A DNA stretch of 64,000 nt from Tsuneonella litorea (GTDB lineage Bacteria > Pseudomonadota > Alphaproteobacteria > Sphingomonadales > Sphingomonadaceae): positions 62,001 through 126,000 of the forward strand of contig NZ_JAOAMV010000006.1 in NCBI RefSeq assembly GCF_025154015.1. The letters run 5' to 3'. Positions 9,936 to 17,895 of this stretch are shown here, one piece after another (positions within the stretch are counted from its first letter, which is position 1; the number at the start of each line of letters is the position of its first letter). A program made the position numbers and the translations under genes. Below the pieces are notes generated by a model, which was not told the origin of the DNA, made no database searches, and saw only the letters and a list, made by a program, of their open reading frames with translations.

Positions 9936-12362
9936 TCACCCTTCCGACCGTTGGAAGGTATTCTTGGTCTTCAGGCTCGGCTTTTCGGTCCACGGCGCGT
10001 CGGGCCAGCGGTGCTTGGGATAGCGGCCCTTCATGTCCTTCTTCACCTCAGCCCAGCTGCCGCGCCAGAACCCGGGCAGGTCGCGGGTCGACTGGATCGG
10101 GCGACCGGCGGGGCTGGTAAGCTTGAGCAGCAGCGGCGTGCTTCCGATCATCGGCTGCGAATCGAGCCCGAACAGCGCCTGCACGCGGACCTCCACGCTC
10201 GGCGCGTCGTCGGCGGCGTAGTCGATAGGGTGCGCGGTCCCCGCGGGACTGACGAATTCGCGGGGGGCGAGCCGGTCGAGCGCCGATCGCGCGTTCCAGT
10301 CGAGCAACCCGAGCAGCGAATCGACGACCTTTCCGCGCGGCAGGTCGAGATCGCGGCGTCCGCCCAGCAGCGGGCGGAGCCACAGGTCGGCCGCCGCGCG
10401 CAGGGCCGCTTCGTCTAGCGCGCCGACGCCCGCGAACCGCGCGCGCGCCACGAGATCGCGGGGCACTATGTTCGACAGGTTATCCAGCGCCTTTTCCACA
10501 AGAAGATCCACAACTGCCCCGGCGTCCGGCGCGGGGTCGGGACCCGCGGCGAGCGTGATCGCGCCGATCCGCCGCTCGAGCCGCGCCTCGACCCGATCGC
10601 CCGTCCAGTTCAGGACGCTGCGCTTCTCGATCCGCTCGCCCAGCCAGCGCTCGACCTCCGCCGTTTCGAGCGCCAGCGCAGCCGTGATCCGCGCGCCCTT
10701 CGCCGCTCCTTGCGCGTCGCCGATCGCCAGCCATTCGGCGCGCGCGAGCGGGCTTGCCGGATCGAGCAGGTAACCGCGCCCGCCGGCCGAGAGCCAGTGT
10801 TCGCCCGAGCCATCCCGGCGCCGCGCGAGGTTGTCGGGCAATCCGGCGAGGAGGTGGACTGCGGCCGGGGCTTCCTCGCGACGGCCGGCGGAGACGAGGT
10901 CCTGCGCCTTGCGCGCCCAGCCGGCCGCGAGCCTGCGGCTCGCCTCGGCGCGCGGGCTTCGGTCGGCGCTCCAGCGCTGGAGACGGGCGCCAAGGTCCTC
11001 GCCCCGCCCGCCGAGACCGCGTTCCTGCAACAGCAGCGCGATCCGCGCCGCCTCGACCGCAGCGCCGCGCTCCGCCCCGGCGAGGATCATTGCCGCATGG
11101 GCCGGATCGAGCGGGAGCGCGGCGAGCTTTCGGCCGCGACCCGTGATCCGCCCATCCGCGTCGAGCGCGCCCAGCGCCGCGAGCCGGCCCCGCGCGGCAG
11201 CGAGCGCGGCCGGGGGCGGCGGGTCGAGCCACGGCAGCGCGGCGGGATCGCCAGCCCCCCACTGCGCCAGCGCGAGCACCAGCGGGGCGAGGTCTGCGGT
11301 CAGCATCTCGGGGGGGTCGAACGGCGGGCGACCGGGGTGCGCGGCCTCCTCCCACAGGCGATAGGCCACGCCCGGCCCCTGCCGCGCCGCGCGCCCCGCG
11401 CGCTGGGCCGCGGCGGCCTGGCTCGCCCGGCCGGTGACGAGGTGGGTGGTGCCCGCCGCCTTGTCGAATTCCGCCCGCCGCGCGAGGCCGCTGTCGACCA
11501 CCACCGACACACCGTCGAGCGTGAGCGAGGTCTCGGCGATGCTCGTCGCCAGCACCACCCGGCGCCGGCCGTGCGGATCGCGGCGGATCGCGGCGCGCTG
11601 CCCGGCGGGTTCGACCTGGCCGTGCAGCGGCAGGACTGCCGCGTCACGCAGCCGCTCGGCCAGCCGTTCGCGCGTCCGTTCGATCTCGCCCACGCCCGGC
11701 AGGAAGGCGAGCACGTCGCCGTCCGAACCGCGCCAGGCGGCCACGATCGCATCGGTCATCGCGTCTTCGATCCGCTTCTGAGGAGCCGATCCCAACCACC
11801 TGATTTCCAACGGGAACGCCTTGCCAGCGCTCTCGATCACGGGCGCATTCTCGCCCAGCAACCCGGCGAACCGCGCGCCGTCGATCGTCGCGGACATGAC
11901 CACCAGGCGCAGGTCCTCGCACAGCACGGCCTGGCTCTCGAGCGCCAGGGCAAGGCCGAGGTCCCCGTCGAGGTGCCGCTCGTGCGCTTCGTCGAACAGG
12001 ATCGCCGAAACGCCGGTCAGTTCGGGATCTTCGAGCAGCCGGTTGACGAGGATCGCCTCGGTCACGACGAGGACGCGGGTCAGTGCCGACTGGCGGGTGT
12101 CCATGCGGGTCGCGTAGCCGATCGTCTCGCCCGGCTGCTCGCCGAGCAGCTCGGCCATGCGCTCGGCTGCTGCCCGCGCCGCGACCCGGCGGGGAGAGGT
12201 GACGATCACCTGCCCCGTGCACCACGGCTCGCCAAGCAGTGCCGGCGCGACAGCAGTGGTCTTGCCCGCTCCCGGCGGTGCGATCAAGACCGCCCCGGGC
12301 GCATGACGCAGGGCCGCGAGCAGGTCCGGCAGGACCGCGTGGATCGGGAGACTGGCGCTCAC
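9936..12362 (-). CDS. hrpB: ATP-dependent helicase HrpB
   Basis: DEAH-box RNA/DNA helicase of unknown physiological role (808 aa). Walker A is APPGAGKTT (residues 28-36) and motif II is DEAHER (about 124). The helicase C domain contains TSIAETSLTLDGV and the QRAGRAARQGPG motif. The HrpB-specific C-terminal domain ends with a conserved tail (PVYPKHRWPDAPW-like, here RYPKHRWPDAPW). The start codon is GTG at 12362. Confidence 0.96.
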   Translation of the reverse strand: MSASLPIHAVLPDLLAALRHAPGAVLIAPPGAGKTTAVAPALLGEPWCTGQVIVTSPRRVAARAAAERMAELLGEQPGETIGYATRMDTRQSALTRVLVVTEAILVNRLLEDPELTGVSAILFDEAHERHLDGDLGLALALESQAVLCEDLRLVVMSATIDGARFAGLLGENAPVIESAGKAFPLEIRWLGSAPQKRIEDAMTDAIVAAWRGSDGDVLAFLPGVGEIERTRERLAERLRDAAVLPLHGQVEPAGQRAAIRRDPHGRRRVVLATSIAETSLTLDGVSVVVDSGLARRAEFDKAAGTTHLVTGRASQAAAAQRAGRAARQGPGVAYRLWEEAAHPGRPPFDPPEMLTADLAPLVLALAQWGAGDPAALPWLDPPPPAALAAARGRLAALGALDADGRITGRGRKLAALPLDPAHAAMILAGAERGAAVEAARIALLLQERGLGGRGEDLGARLQRWSADRSPRAEASRRLAAGWARKAQDLVSAGRREEAPAAVHLLAGLPDNLARRRDGSGEHWLSAGGRGYLLDPASPLARAEWLAIGDAQGAAKGARITAALALETAEVERWLGERIEKRSVLNWTGDRVEARLERRIGAITLAAGPDPAPDAGAVVDLLVEKALDNLSNIVPRDLVARARFAGVGALDEAALRAAADLWLRPLLGGRRDLDLPRGKVVDSLLGLLDWNARSALDRLAPREFVSPAGTAHPIDYAADDAPSVEVRVQALFGLDSQPMIGSTPLLLKLTSPAGRPIQSTRDLPGFWRGSWAEVKKDMKGRYPKHRWPDAPWTEKPSLKTKNTFQRSEG

Positions 12363-12392
12363 TACCGGCGCCCTAGCGCAAGCGAGCGCGGC

Positions 12393-13409
12393 TCAATACC
12401 CGCGCGCGACGGCGAACTCGGCCGCCTCGGCCATCGCCTGACGCGCCGCGCCGTCGGGAAAGATCGACAGGGCATCGATCGCACGCTGGGCGAAGTGGCG
12501 GGCGCGCTCGCGGGTCGCGAGCAGCGCGTCGTGCTTCGCGATGAGATGCGCGGCTTGCTCGAGCGCCTCGTCGTCGGTCTTGTGGCCGGCGATGGCGGAC
12601 TGCCAGAACCTGCGCTCGTCCTCGGTTCCGCGGGCATAGGCGAGGATGACCGGCAGGGTCATCTTGCCCTCGCGGAAGTCGTCGCCGCGGGCCTTGCCCA
12701 TCGTGCTCGCGTCGGAATCGTAGTCGATCGCGTCATCGACGAGCTGGAAGGCGATGCCGAGGTTGCGGCCATAGTCGTCCAATGCCTGCTCGCGCCGCTC
12801 GTCGCATTCCGCGACCACCGCGGCGATGCGGCTGGCGGCGGCGAACAGCGCGGCGGTCTTGGCGCCGATGATCGCAAGATAGCGTTCCTCGCTCGTCTCG
12901 ATCTGGCGCTGCGCGGTGAGCTGGTCGACCTCGCCTTCGGCAATCACCGCGCTGGCGTTCGAGAGGATCTTGAGCACTTTCAGGCTGCCGTCCTCGACCA
13001 TGAGCTCGAACGCGCGGGAAAACAGGAAATCGCCGACCAGCACGGTCGCCGGGTTGCCGAAGACGATGTTGGCCGCCGCCTTGCCGCGCCTGAGGTCGCT
13101 GCCGTCGACGACGTCGTCGTGCAGCAGTGTGGCGGTATGGATGAACTCGACCGCGGCCGAGAGCCGGTGGTGGCGCGTGCCGTTGTACCCCACCAGCTCG
13201 GCCCCCGCGAGCGTGAGCATCGGGCGCAGCCGCTTGCCGCCGCCCGAGATCAGGTGCCCGGCGAGCGCGGGAATCAGCGGGATCTTCGATTGCATGCGGT
13301 CGAGAATGACCGCGTTGACCGCGTTCATCCCCGGCGCGGTGAGCGCGAGCATGGGATCGAGCGAGGGCGCTGCCCCTGCGCGCTTCAGCGGAACGATGTC
13401 GGCGGTCAT
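12393..13409 (-). CDS. ispB: Polyprenyl (octa/decaprenyl) diphosphate synthase
   Basis: Makes the long isoprenoid tail of ubiquinone from farnesyl and isopentenyl diphosphates. The 338-aa protein has the first Asp-rich motif DDVVD (98-102), the second LVDDAIDYD, and the GGGKRLRP substrate motif (57-63). The hydrophobic floor sets chain length, which cannot be read reliably here; sphingomonads usually make Q10. Its likely partner UbiA is at 58753-59655. It is divergent from the chorismate mutase gene. Confidence 0.95.
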   Translation of the reverse strand: MTADIVPLKRAGAAPSLDPMLALTAPGMNAVNAVILDRMQSKIPLIPALAGHLISGGGKRLRPMLTLAGAELVGYNGTRHHRLSAAVEFIHTATLLHDDVVDGSDLRRGKAAANIVFGNPATVLVGDFLFSRAFELMVEDGSLKVLKILSNASAVIAEGEVDQLTAQRQIETSEERYLAIIGAKTAALFAAASRIAAVVAECDERREQALDDYGRNLGIAFQLVDDAIDYDSDASTMGKARGDDFREGKMTLPVILAYARGTEDERRFWQSAIAGHKTDDEALEQAAHLIAKHDALLATRERARHFAQRAIDALSIFPDGAARQAMAEAAEFAVARGY

Positions 13410-13474
13410 GCGGCGGCTTTGCGGATCGCCGGGTAGCTTGGCAAGCGTGGAATCGTCGCTATCGTGGGCGCCCG

Positions 13475-13777
13475 ATGGCTCAGATACCCGATCAGACGAC
13501 CCCCGATCAGACCCTCGCCGGCTTCCGCAAGAGCATCGACAACATCGACGCGGCGCTCATTCATATGCTCGCCGAGCGGTTTCGCATCACCCAGGCGGTC
13601 GGGGAGTACAAGGCGAAGGCCGCGCTGCCCCCAGCCGACCCTGCCCGCGAGGCAGCGCAGATCCAGCGCCTGCGCGCGCTGGCGGAGGAAGCCGAGCTCG
13701 ATCCCGAGTTCAGCGAGAAGTTCATCCGCTTCGTGATCGACGAAGTGATCCGCCACCACGAGCGCGCGCGGGGCTGA
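13475..13777 (+). CDS. Chorismate mutase, AroQ class
   Basis: A short, monofunctional mutase (100 aa) that converts chorismate to prephenate for Phe/Tyr synthesis. The all-helical AroQ fold is evident. R18 starts the FRKSIDNIDAALIHMLAERF helix, and the catalytic EYKAKAALPPADPAREAAQIQRL segment follows, ending in a helix with IRFVIDEVIRHH. It stands alone, with no prephenate dehydratase fused or adjacent. Confidence 0.92.
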   Translation: MAQIPDQTTPDQTLAGFRKSIDNIDAALIHMLAERFRITQAVGEYKAKAALPPADPAREAAQIQRLRALAEEAELDPEFSEKFIRFVIDEVIRHHERARG

Positions 13778-13812
13778 CCGCCTGGCCGGTAAGCGGACCG
13801 GGCTGAACCCGT

Positions 13813-14409
13813 TCAATCGTCACGTTTGTGGTGCTTGCCGCGGTGCCGCTCGCGCTTGCCGCGCCGGTCGCTGCGAGCATCGTTGCCGCGGGAATGGGAG
13901 GGCCGCTCGGCCCGCGTTTCGCGGTAGCGGCGCGGCGCCTCCGCATCGCCATGCCCGCCGCCGTGGTGCCGCGTCACCGCCGGTCGGCGGCCACCGTAAC
14001 GCCGTTCGCCATGCGCGTGCGAACGCTGGTCTCGGTAGCGATAGCGATCGGTGGCGGCGCGCCGGTCATGATGGCGAACCCCAGTCGCGGCGTGGTGATC
14101 GCCCCGCCGACGGTAATGGTAGCCGCTCCAGTTGTCGTGGACCCGGCGATCACCTCGGCGGGCCGTCCAGTAATGCCGATGCCGGTTCGACCAACGGTGG
14201 CGGTATCCCTGACGGTCCCAGACATAGTATCCGGACCCGGGGTAATAATATCCATCATACCATCCGTAATACGGATCTGAATAATATCCTGAACTGTATC
14301 CCACGGCGACCCGACTGTAACCGTAACCGTCCGGACCGTATGCTGAACATGCTCCCAGCGAAAGCCCGGCGATCGCAACGACGGCGGCGCGGACGGCAAG
14401 GGGGTGCAT
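13813..14409 (-). CDS. Tyr/Gly-rich then Arg/His-rich lipoprotein, unknown function
   Basis: A 198-aa predicted lipoprotein with lipobox LSLGAC (Cys 21). Residues 22-75 are unusually rich in Tyr and Gly (YSSGYYSDPYYGWYDGYYY). The remaining two thirds are extremely rich in Arg, His and Asp and look disordered and strongly basic. RcnB-type proteins of this order look partly similar, but I do not see a clear RcnB C-terminus. It follows the histidine kinase gene on the same strand, and a QseB-like box lies between them (14467-14481). Possible roles are binding of metal or an anionic polymer; both are guesses. Confidence 0.75.
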   Translation of the reverse strand: MHPLAVRAAVVAIAGLSLGACSAYGPDGYGYSRVAVGYSSGYYSDPYYGWYDGYYYPGSGYYVWDRQGYRHRWSNRHRHYWTARRGDRRVHDNWSGYHYRRRGDHHAATGVRHHDRRAATDRYRYRDQRSHAHGERRYGGRRPAVTRHHGGGHGDAEAPRRYRETRAERPSHSRGNDARSDRRGKRERHRGKHHKRDD

Positions 14410-14466
14410 AAATCTCTCCCGTTTGAACTGATCTTCAATCGGGAAATGCCAGTACTCAACGCGGCT

Positions 14467-14481
14467 TTAACTCAAACTGAA
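14467..14481 (-). promoter_or_regulatory. QseB/PmrA-like direct repeat upstream of the Tyr/Arg/His-rich lipoprotein
   Basis: On the minus strand TTCA-N7-TTAA forms a direct repeat with 11-bp period, 57 nt before the lipoprotein start. OmpR-family regulators of the PmrA/QseB group bind repeats of this spacing. A sister site is at 17022-17036. Confidence 0.4.
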
Positions 14482-14496
14482 CCCGCGCTTGATTGT

Positions 14497-15972
14497 TCAG
14501 GCAGTGACGCTTGCGGCCCGCGGCAGGATGAGCCGGACGAGCAATCCGCCAAGATCCTCGCTTTCTCCCAGCGTCACGCCGCCGCCATAGATCTCAGCCA
14601 CGTCGCGGACGATCGCCAGGCCCAGGCCGGTGCCCGGCTTGCCGGTGTCGAGCCGCGCACCGCGATCGAAGATGCGCGTGCGCTCGGCCTCGGGAATCCC
14701 CGTGCCGTCGTCCTCGACCCAGATGACGCAGGCGCTCTCCTCGGGTTCGGCATCGACGGTGACGAACACGCTGCCTCCGCCGTACTTGGCGGCGTTCTCG
14801 ATCAGGTTGCCGAGGATCTCGTCGAGGTCCTGCCGTTCGATGGCGACCCTGGCCACGCGATTGCCGGCAAGGTCGAAGCGCACCTCCGGATAGAGCCGCT
14901 CGACCGCGCGCCGGACGGCTTCGGCGCTTTCGCACACCGGTGTCGCCGCATGGCCGACCGCGCGGCGCCCGACCGCCCTTGCCCGCGCGAGGTGATGGTC
15001 GACATGACGGCGCATCGTCCCCGCCTCGCGGATCACCGTCGCCGGAAGGTCCGGCGCGTGCGCGGTCGCTGCGTTGTTGATGACCGTCAGCGGGGTCTTG
15101 AGCGCGTGAGCCAGGTTGCCCGCGTGCGTGCGCGCCTCTTCAGCCTGCCGTTCGGAATGCGCGAGCAACCCGTTCAGCTCCTCGACAAGCGGCTGGACTT
15201 CGAGCGGGAGCGGATCGGTCACCCGGTTGCGTCCGCTCGCGCGCATGTGCTGGATCGCCAGCCGCACCCCGCGCAAGGGACCGAGGCCGTACCACGTCTG
15301 CAGCATGGCCATCGTGAACAGGCCGAGGCCGAGCACCGCAAAGCTCCAGCCGAGAATCGAGCGGATGCGGCTGAGCTGCGAATCAAGCTCGCCCCGGCTG
15401 GCCGCCACCGTGAACCACCATCGCACGTCGCTGCCGGGCAGCTTGATCGAGCGTTCGGCGACCCGCAGCGGTTCCCCCGGAAACTGGTTCGAATCGTAGA
15501 TGTGCGTGGCCGAATCGGCGTGGTCGTGGCGCACTTGCAGCGTCCGGTCCCACAGGCTGCGGCTTGGATAATCCTCGTGCCCTTCGCCGCTGATCTGCCA
15601 GTAGAGGCCGCTGTTGGGCTCGAGGAAGCGCTGGTCCCCCAAGGGCCGGATGAAATAGACTTCGCCGTCCGAGGCGATCTCGGCCGAGGCGATCATGGCG
15701 GTGAGCATGTAGCCGAGCTGGTCGTCGAAGTTCTTCTCGACGAGGTTGGTCAGCGTCCGGTCGAGCGCGAAGCCGCCGGCGAGCAGCAGGATCGAAATCC
15801 AGCCGAACGCGATCAGCATCATCCGCCGCGACAGGCTTCCGGTGTGTGCCGGAACAGCCGGCGCGACCGTCACCGGGCCCTCGCCCGCACCCTCGAGGGG
15901 CGCGGCCGGAGACGCCGGCTCAGTTCGCGCGGGGCTGCTCGTCGGGGTCGTCGAGGCTGTAACCGAGTCCAC
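14497..15972 (-). CDS. Membrane sensor histidine kinase (partner of QseB-type regulator)
   Basis: Inner-membrane kinase of up to 491 aa. TM1 is MMLIAFGWISILLLAGG (about 43-60). A periplasmic sensor domain is followed by TM2 (about 205-228), a HAMP-like linker, a HisKA domain with the phospho-His in LAHALKTPLTVI (near 290), and an ATPase domain with NLIENAAKYGG, DDGTGIPE and GTGLGLAIV, all intact. The first 42 residues are low-complexity Pro/Thr/Ala and overlap the regulator gene by 53 bp; a later start is possible. It phosphorylates the regulator encoded just upstream. Confidence 0.93.
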   Translation of the reverse strand: MDSVTASTTPTSSPARTEPASPAAPLEGAGEGPVTVAPAVPAHTGSLSRRMMLIAFGWISILLLAGGFALDRTLTNLVEKNFDDQLGYMLTAMIASAEIASDGEVYFIRPLGDQRFLEPNSGLYWQISGEGHEDYPSRSLWDRTLQVRHDHADSATHIYDSNQFPGEPLRVAERSIKLPGSDVRWWFTVAASRGELDSQLSRIRSILGWSFAVLGLGLFTMAMLQTWYGLGPLRGVRLAIQHMRASGRNRVTDPLPLEVQPLVEELNGLLAHSERQAEEARTHAGNLAHALKTPLTVINNAATAHAPDLPATVIREAGTMRRHVDHHLARARAVGRRAVGHAATPVCESAEAVRRAVERLYPEVRFDLAGNRVARVAIERQDLDEILGNLIENAAKYGGGSVFVTVDAEPEESACVIWVEDDGTGIPEAERTRIFDRGARLDTGKPGTGLGLAIVRDVAEIYGGGVTLGESEDLGGLLVRLILPRAASVTA

Positions 15973-16600
15973 GGATCGTCGTTATCACATCGGCACCCAG
16001 TTTCTTGCGGATGCGGGTGACGAACACCTCGATCGTGTTCGAATCGCGGTCGAAGTCCTGATCGTAGATATGCTCGATCAGTTCGGTGCGGCTGACCACC
16101 TTGCCCTTGTGGTGCATCAGGTAGCTCAGCAGCTTGTATTCCTGCGCGGTCAGCTTGACCGGCTCGCCGTCGAGCGTGACGCGGCCCGAACGCGTGTCGA
16201 GCCGGACGGGACCGGCGGTGAGCTCGCTCGAGGTGTTGCCCGAGGCGCGGCGGATCAGCGCGCGCAGGCGGGCGATCAGTTCCTCGGTCTGGAACGGCTT
16301 GGCGAGGTAGTCGTCGGCCCCGGCGTCGAGCCCGGCGACCTTGTCCGACCACGAATCGCGCGCGGTGAGCACGAGGACAGGGAACTTTCGCCCTTCCTTG
16401 CGCCACATCCCGAGCACGGTGAGGCCGTCGATCTCGGGCAGGCCGAGGTCGAGGATCACGGCATCGTATTCCTCGGTACTGCCGAGGAAATGGCCGTCCT
16501 CGCCGTCGGTCGAAAGGTCGACCGCGTAACCGTTCTGTTCGAGAGTGGACTTGAGCTGCTTGCCGAGGGTCGGCTCGTCCTCGACGATCAGGATGCGCAT
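15920..16600 (-). CDS. OmpR-family response regulator, PmrA/QseB type
   Basis: A 226-aa two-domain regulator. The receiver has acidic pocket E7/D8, phospho-acceptor D51 (AVILDLGLPEIDG), and KPF near 101. The C-terminal winged helix is complete (LTAQEYKLLSYLMHHKGKVVSR, NTIEVFVTRIRKKLG, IRGLGYSL). The stretch LTARDSWSDKVAGLDAGADD is characteristic of the QseB/PmrA/TctD group. It is encoded between a PepSY gene and its kinase in one operon. Confidence 0.95.
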   Translation of the reverse strand: MRILIVEDEPTLGKQLKSTLEQNGYAVDLSTDGEDGHFLGSTEEYDAVILDLGLPEIDGLTVLGMWRKEGRKFPVLVLTARDSWSDKVAGLDAGADDYLAKPFQTEELIARLRALIRRASGNTSSELTAGPVRLDTRSGRVTLDGEPVKLTAQEYKLLSYLMHHKGKVVSRTELIEHIYDQDFDRDSNTIEVFVTRIRKKLGADVITTIRGLGYSLDDPDEQPRAN

Positions 16601-16687
16601 GGAGGGGTGGTCCCTGTTATCTTCTCCGCCCGGATGTGGGCGCTGAAGATGAACGCGTCAACCGACGCTGCGGTTTCCTTCGGGGGA

Positions 16688-16993
16688 TCAGCGCGATACG
16701 CCCAGCACCCGTCCGGTGCGCGCGTCGACGTCGACATAGGTGACCCGGCCGTCCTTGATGAACTTCAGGCGGTAGGCCATCGCCGTCGAATCATACGCCG
16801 GGCCGAGATATTCGGTGCCGCGCATTTGCGGCAGCACCCGGCCCTCGATTTCGCGCAGGCTCAGCACATTGCCGGCGCGCATTTCCTTGCGCGCCTCGCC
16901 CTGGTCGTTGCGCTGGGCCAGCGCGGGCGCGGCCGGCGCGAGTAGCGCGGCAGCGCCAAGGAGCGACAGGAAACGGGCGGCAGGCTTGGTCAT
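16688..16993 (-). CDS. Periplasmic PepSY-domain protein
   Basis: A 101-aa exported protein with signal peptide (MTKPAARFLSLLGAAALLAPAAPALA) and one PepSY module ending in YRLKFIKDGRVTYVDVDARTG. PepSY proteins are proposed to modulate peptidases or sensor proteins. It is the first gene before the regulator and kinase, 87 bp upstream of the regulator, so it may tune the kinase sensor domain; that is inference from context. A QseB-like box lies 29 bp before its start. Confidence 0.9.
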   Translation of the reverse strand: MTKPAARFLSLLGAAALLAPAAPALAQRNDQGEARKEMRAGNVLSLREIEGRVLPQMRGTEYLGPAYDSTAMAYRLKFIKDGRVTYVDVDARTGRVLGVSR

Positions 16994-17021
16994 GGTGCGA
17001 TGATGACTAGGCCGCGGGCAT

Positions 17022-17036
17022 TGAACAACCCGTGAA
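17022..17036 (-). promoter_or_regulatory. QseB/PmrA-like direct repeat upstream of the PepSY gene
   Basis: On the minus strand TTCA-N7-TTCA is a perfect direct repeat with 11-bp period. About 12 bases past it comes TAGTCA, a possible -10, so the repeat would cover the -35 region, as for PmrA/QseB activators. It suggests autoregulation of the operon. Confidence 0.45.
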
Positions 17037-17062
17037 TGCCCGCGCGGCGATCCGTTCAGGGA

Positions 17063-17782
17063 TCAGCGCGTCATCTCGTAGGTGACGTTCACCGTGACCG
17101 CGGTGCCGACGAGGCCGGGTTCGACAGGGGTGGCCTTCGCTTCCATCGCTTGCGCGCGGACCATGCCGTCCATCGGGATCGGACGACCCGGATTGACCGC
17201 CTCGCTCACCGACAGCAGCCGCACGCCGGTGTAGCCGTTCCACTGGGCATACTGCACGGCCTGGGCCCGCGCCTTGTCGAACGCCGCCTTGCGCGCCTGC
17301 AAACGCTGCGAAGTATCGTCATCGATGGAAAAGTTCGGGCCGGACAGGTCGGTGGCGCCCGCTGCGACCAGCGCGTCGAGCACCGGCCCCACCCGCTTGA
17401 TGTCGCGCAAGGTGACGCTGACCCGGTTCGCGGCACGATAGCCGCGGAACACCTGCCGCTGGCGCTGCTGGTCGTAGTCGTACTGCGCACCCAGGTTGAT
17501 GCCGGTGGTCTGGATGTCGTCGGGATCGACGCCGAGCGCCCTGATCTTCGCGATCACCGAATCCATCGCCTGCGCGTTGAGGCGCATCGCCTCGACCGCG
17601 GTCGGCGCATCGGTGGTCACGCCCGCGCCGACATCCGCCACGTCGGGCTTGCCCTTCACCGTTTCGGTAACCGACAGTTCGACCAGCGGACCCTGCGCGG
17701 CAACCTGGATGTCGGCCGCGGTAGCCGGGGCGGCGATGGCGATGGATGCGGCGAGCGTGAGGGGAATGGCGTTGCGGATCAT
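17063..17782 (-). CDS. SIMPL-domain (DUF541) periplasmic protein
   Basis: A 239-aa exported protein with signal peptide (MIRNAIPLTLAASIAIAAPATA). It has the SIMPL/BP26 pattern: an early VTETVKGKPDVADVGAGV strand pair, ATTGINLGAQYDY-like segment, YRAANRVSVTLRDI, and KARAQAVQYAQWNG. Members form oligomeric rings in the periplasm and some are induced by oxidative stress; the molecular role is not settled. The start has AGGAG upstream. It is divergent from the ABC-F gene. Confidence 0.9.
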   Translation of the reverse strand: MIRNAIPLTLAASIAIAAPATAADIQVAAQGPLVELSVTETVKGKPDVADVGAGVTTDAPTAVEAMRLNAQAMDSVIAKIRALGVDPDDIQTTGINLGAQYDYDQQRQRQVFRGYRAANRVSVTLRDIKRVGPVLDALVAAGATDLSGPNFSIDDDTSQRLQARKAAFDKARAQAVQYAQWNGYTGVRLLSVSEAVNPGRPIPMDGMVRAQAMEAKATPVEPGLVGTAVTVNVTYEMTR

Positions 17783-17895
17783 GGGCTGGGAGCTCCTTTT
17801 CGATAGTCACGCTGCGCTTGCGGCGATTACGCACCGGTGAACCGGCCAAGGAACATGGTTGTTCCAGCCTCGCTTGCCGACTAGGGCCGCGCGCC

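Noticed and set aside
10710-13436. A plus-strand open frame of about 900 codons
   Set aside because: It is antisense to hrpB and ispB, whose motifs are intact; the frame has no recognisable domain.
15972-16100. Fusion or frameshift between the response regulator and kinase genes
   Set aside because: The 53-bp overlap only affects a low-complexity kinase N-terminus; both proteins are complete in their own frames.
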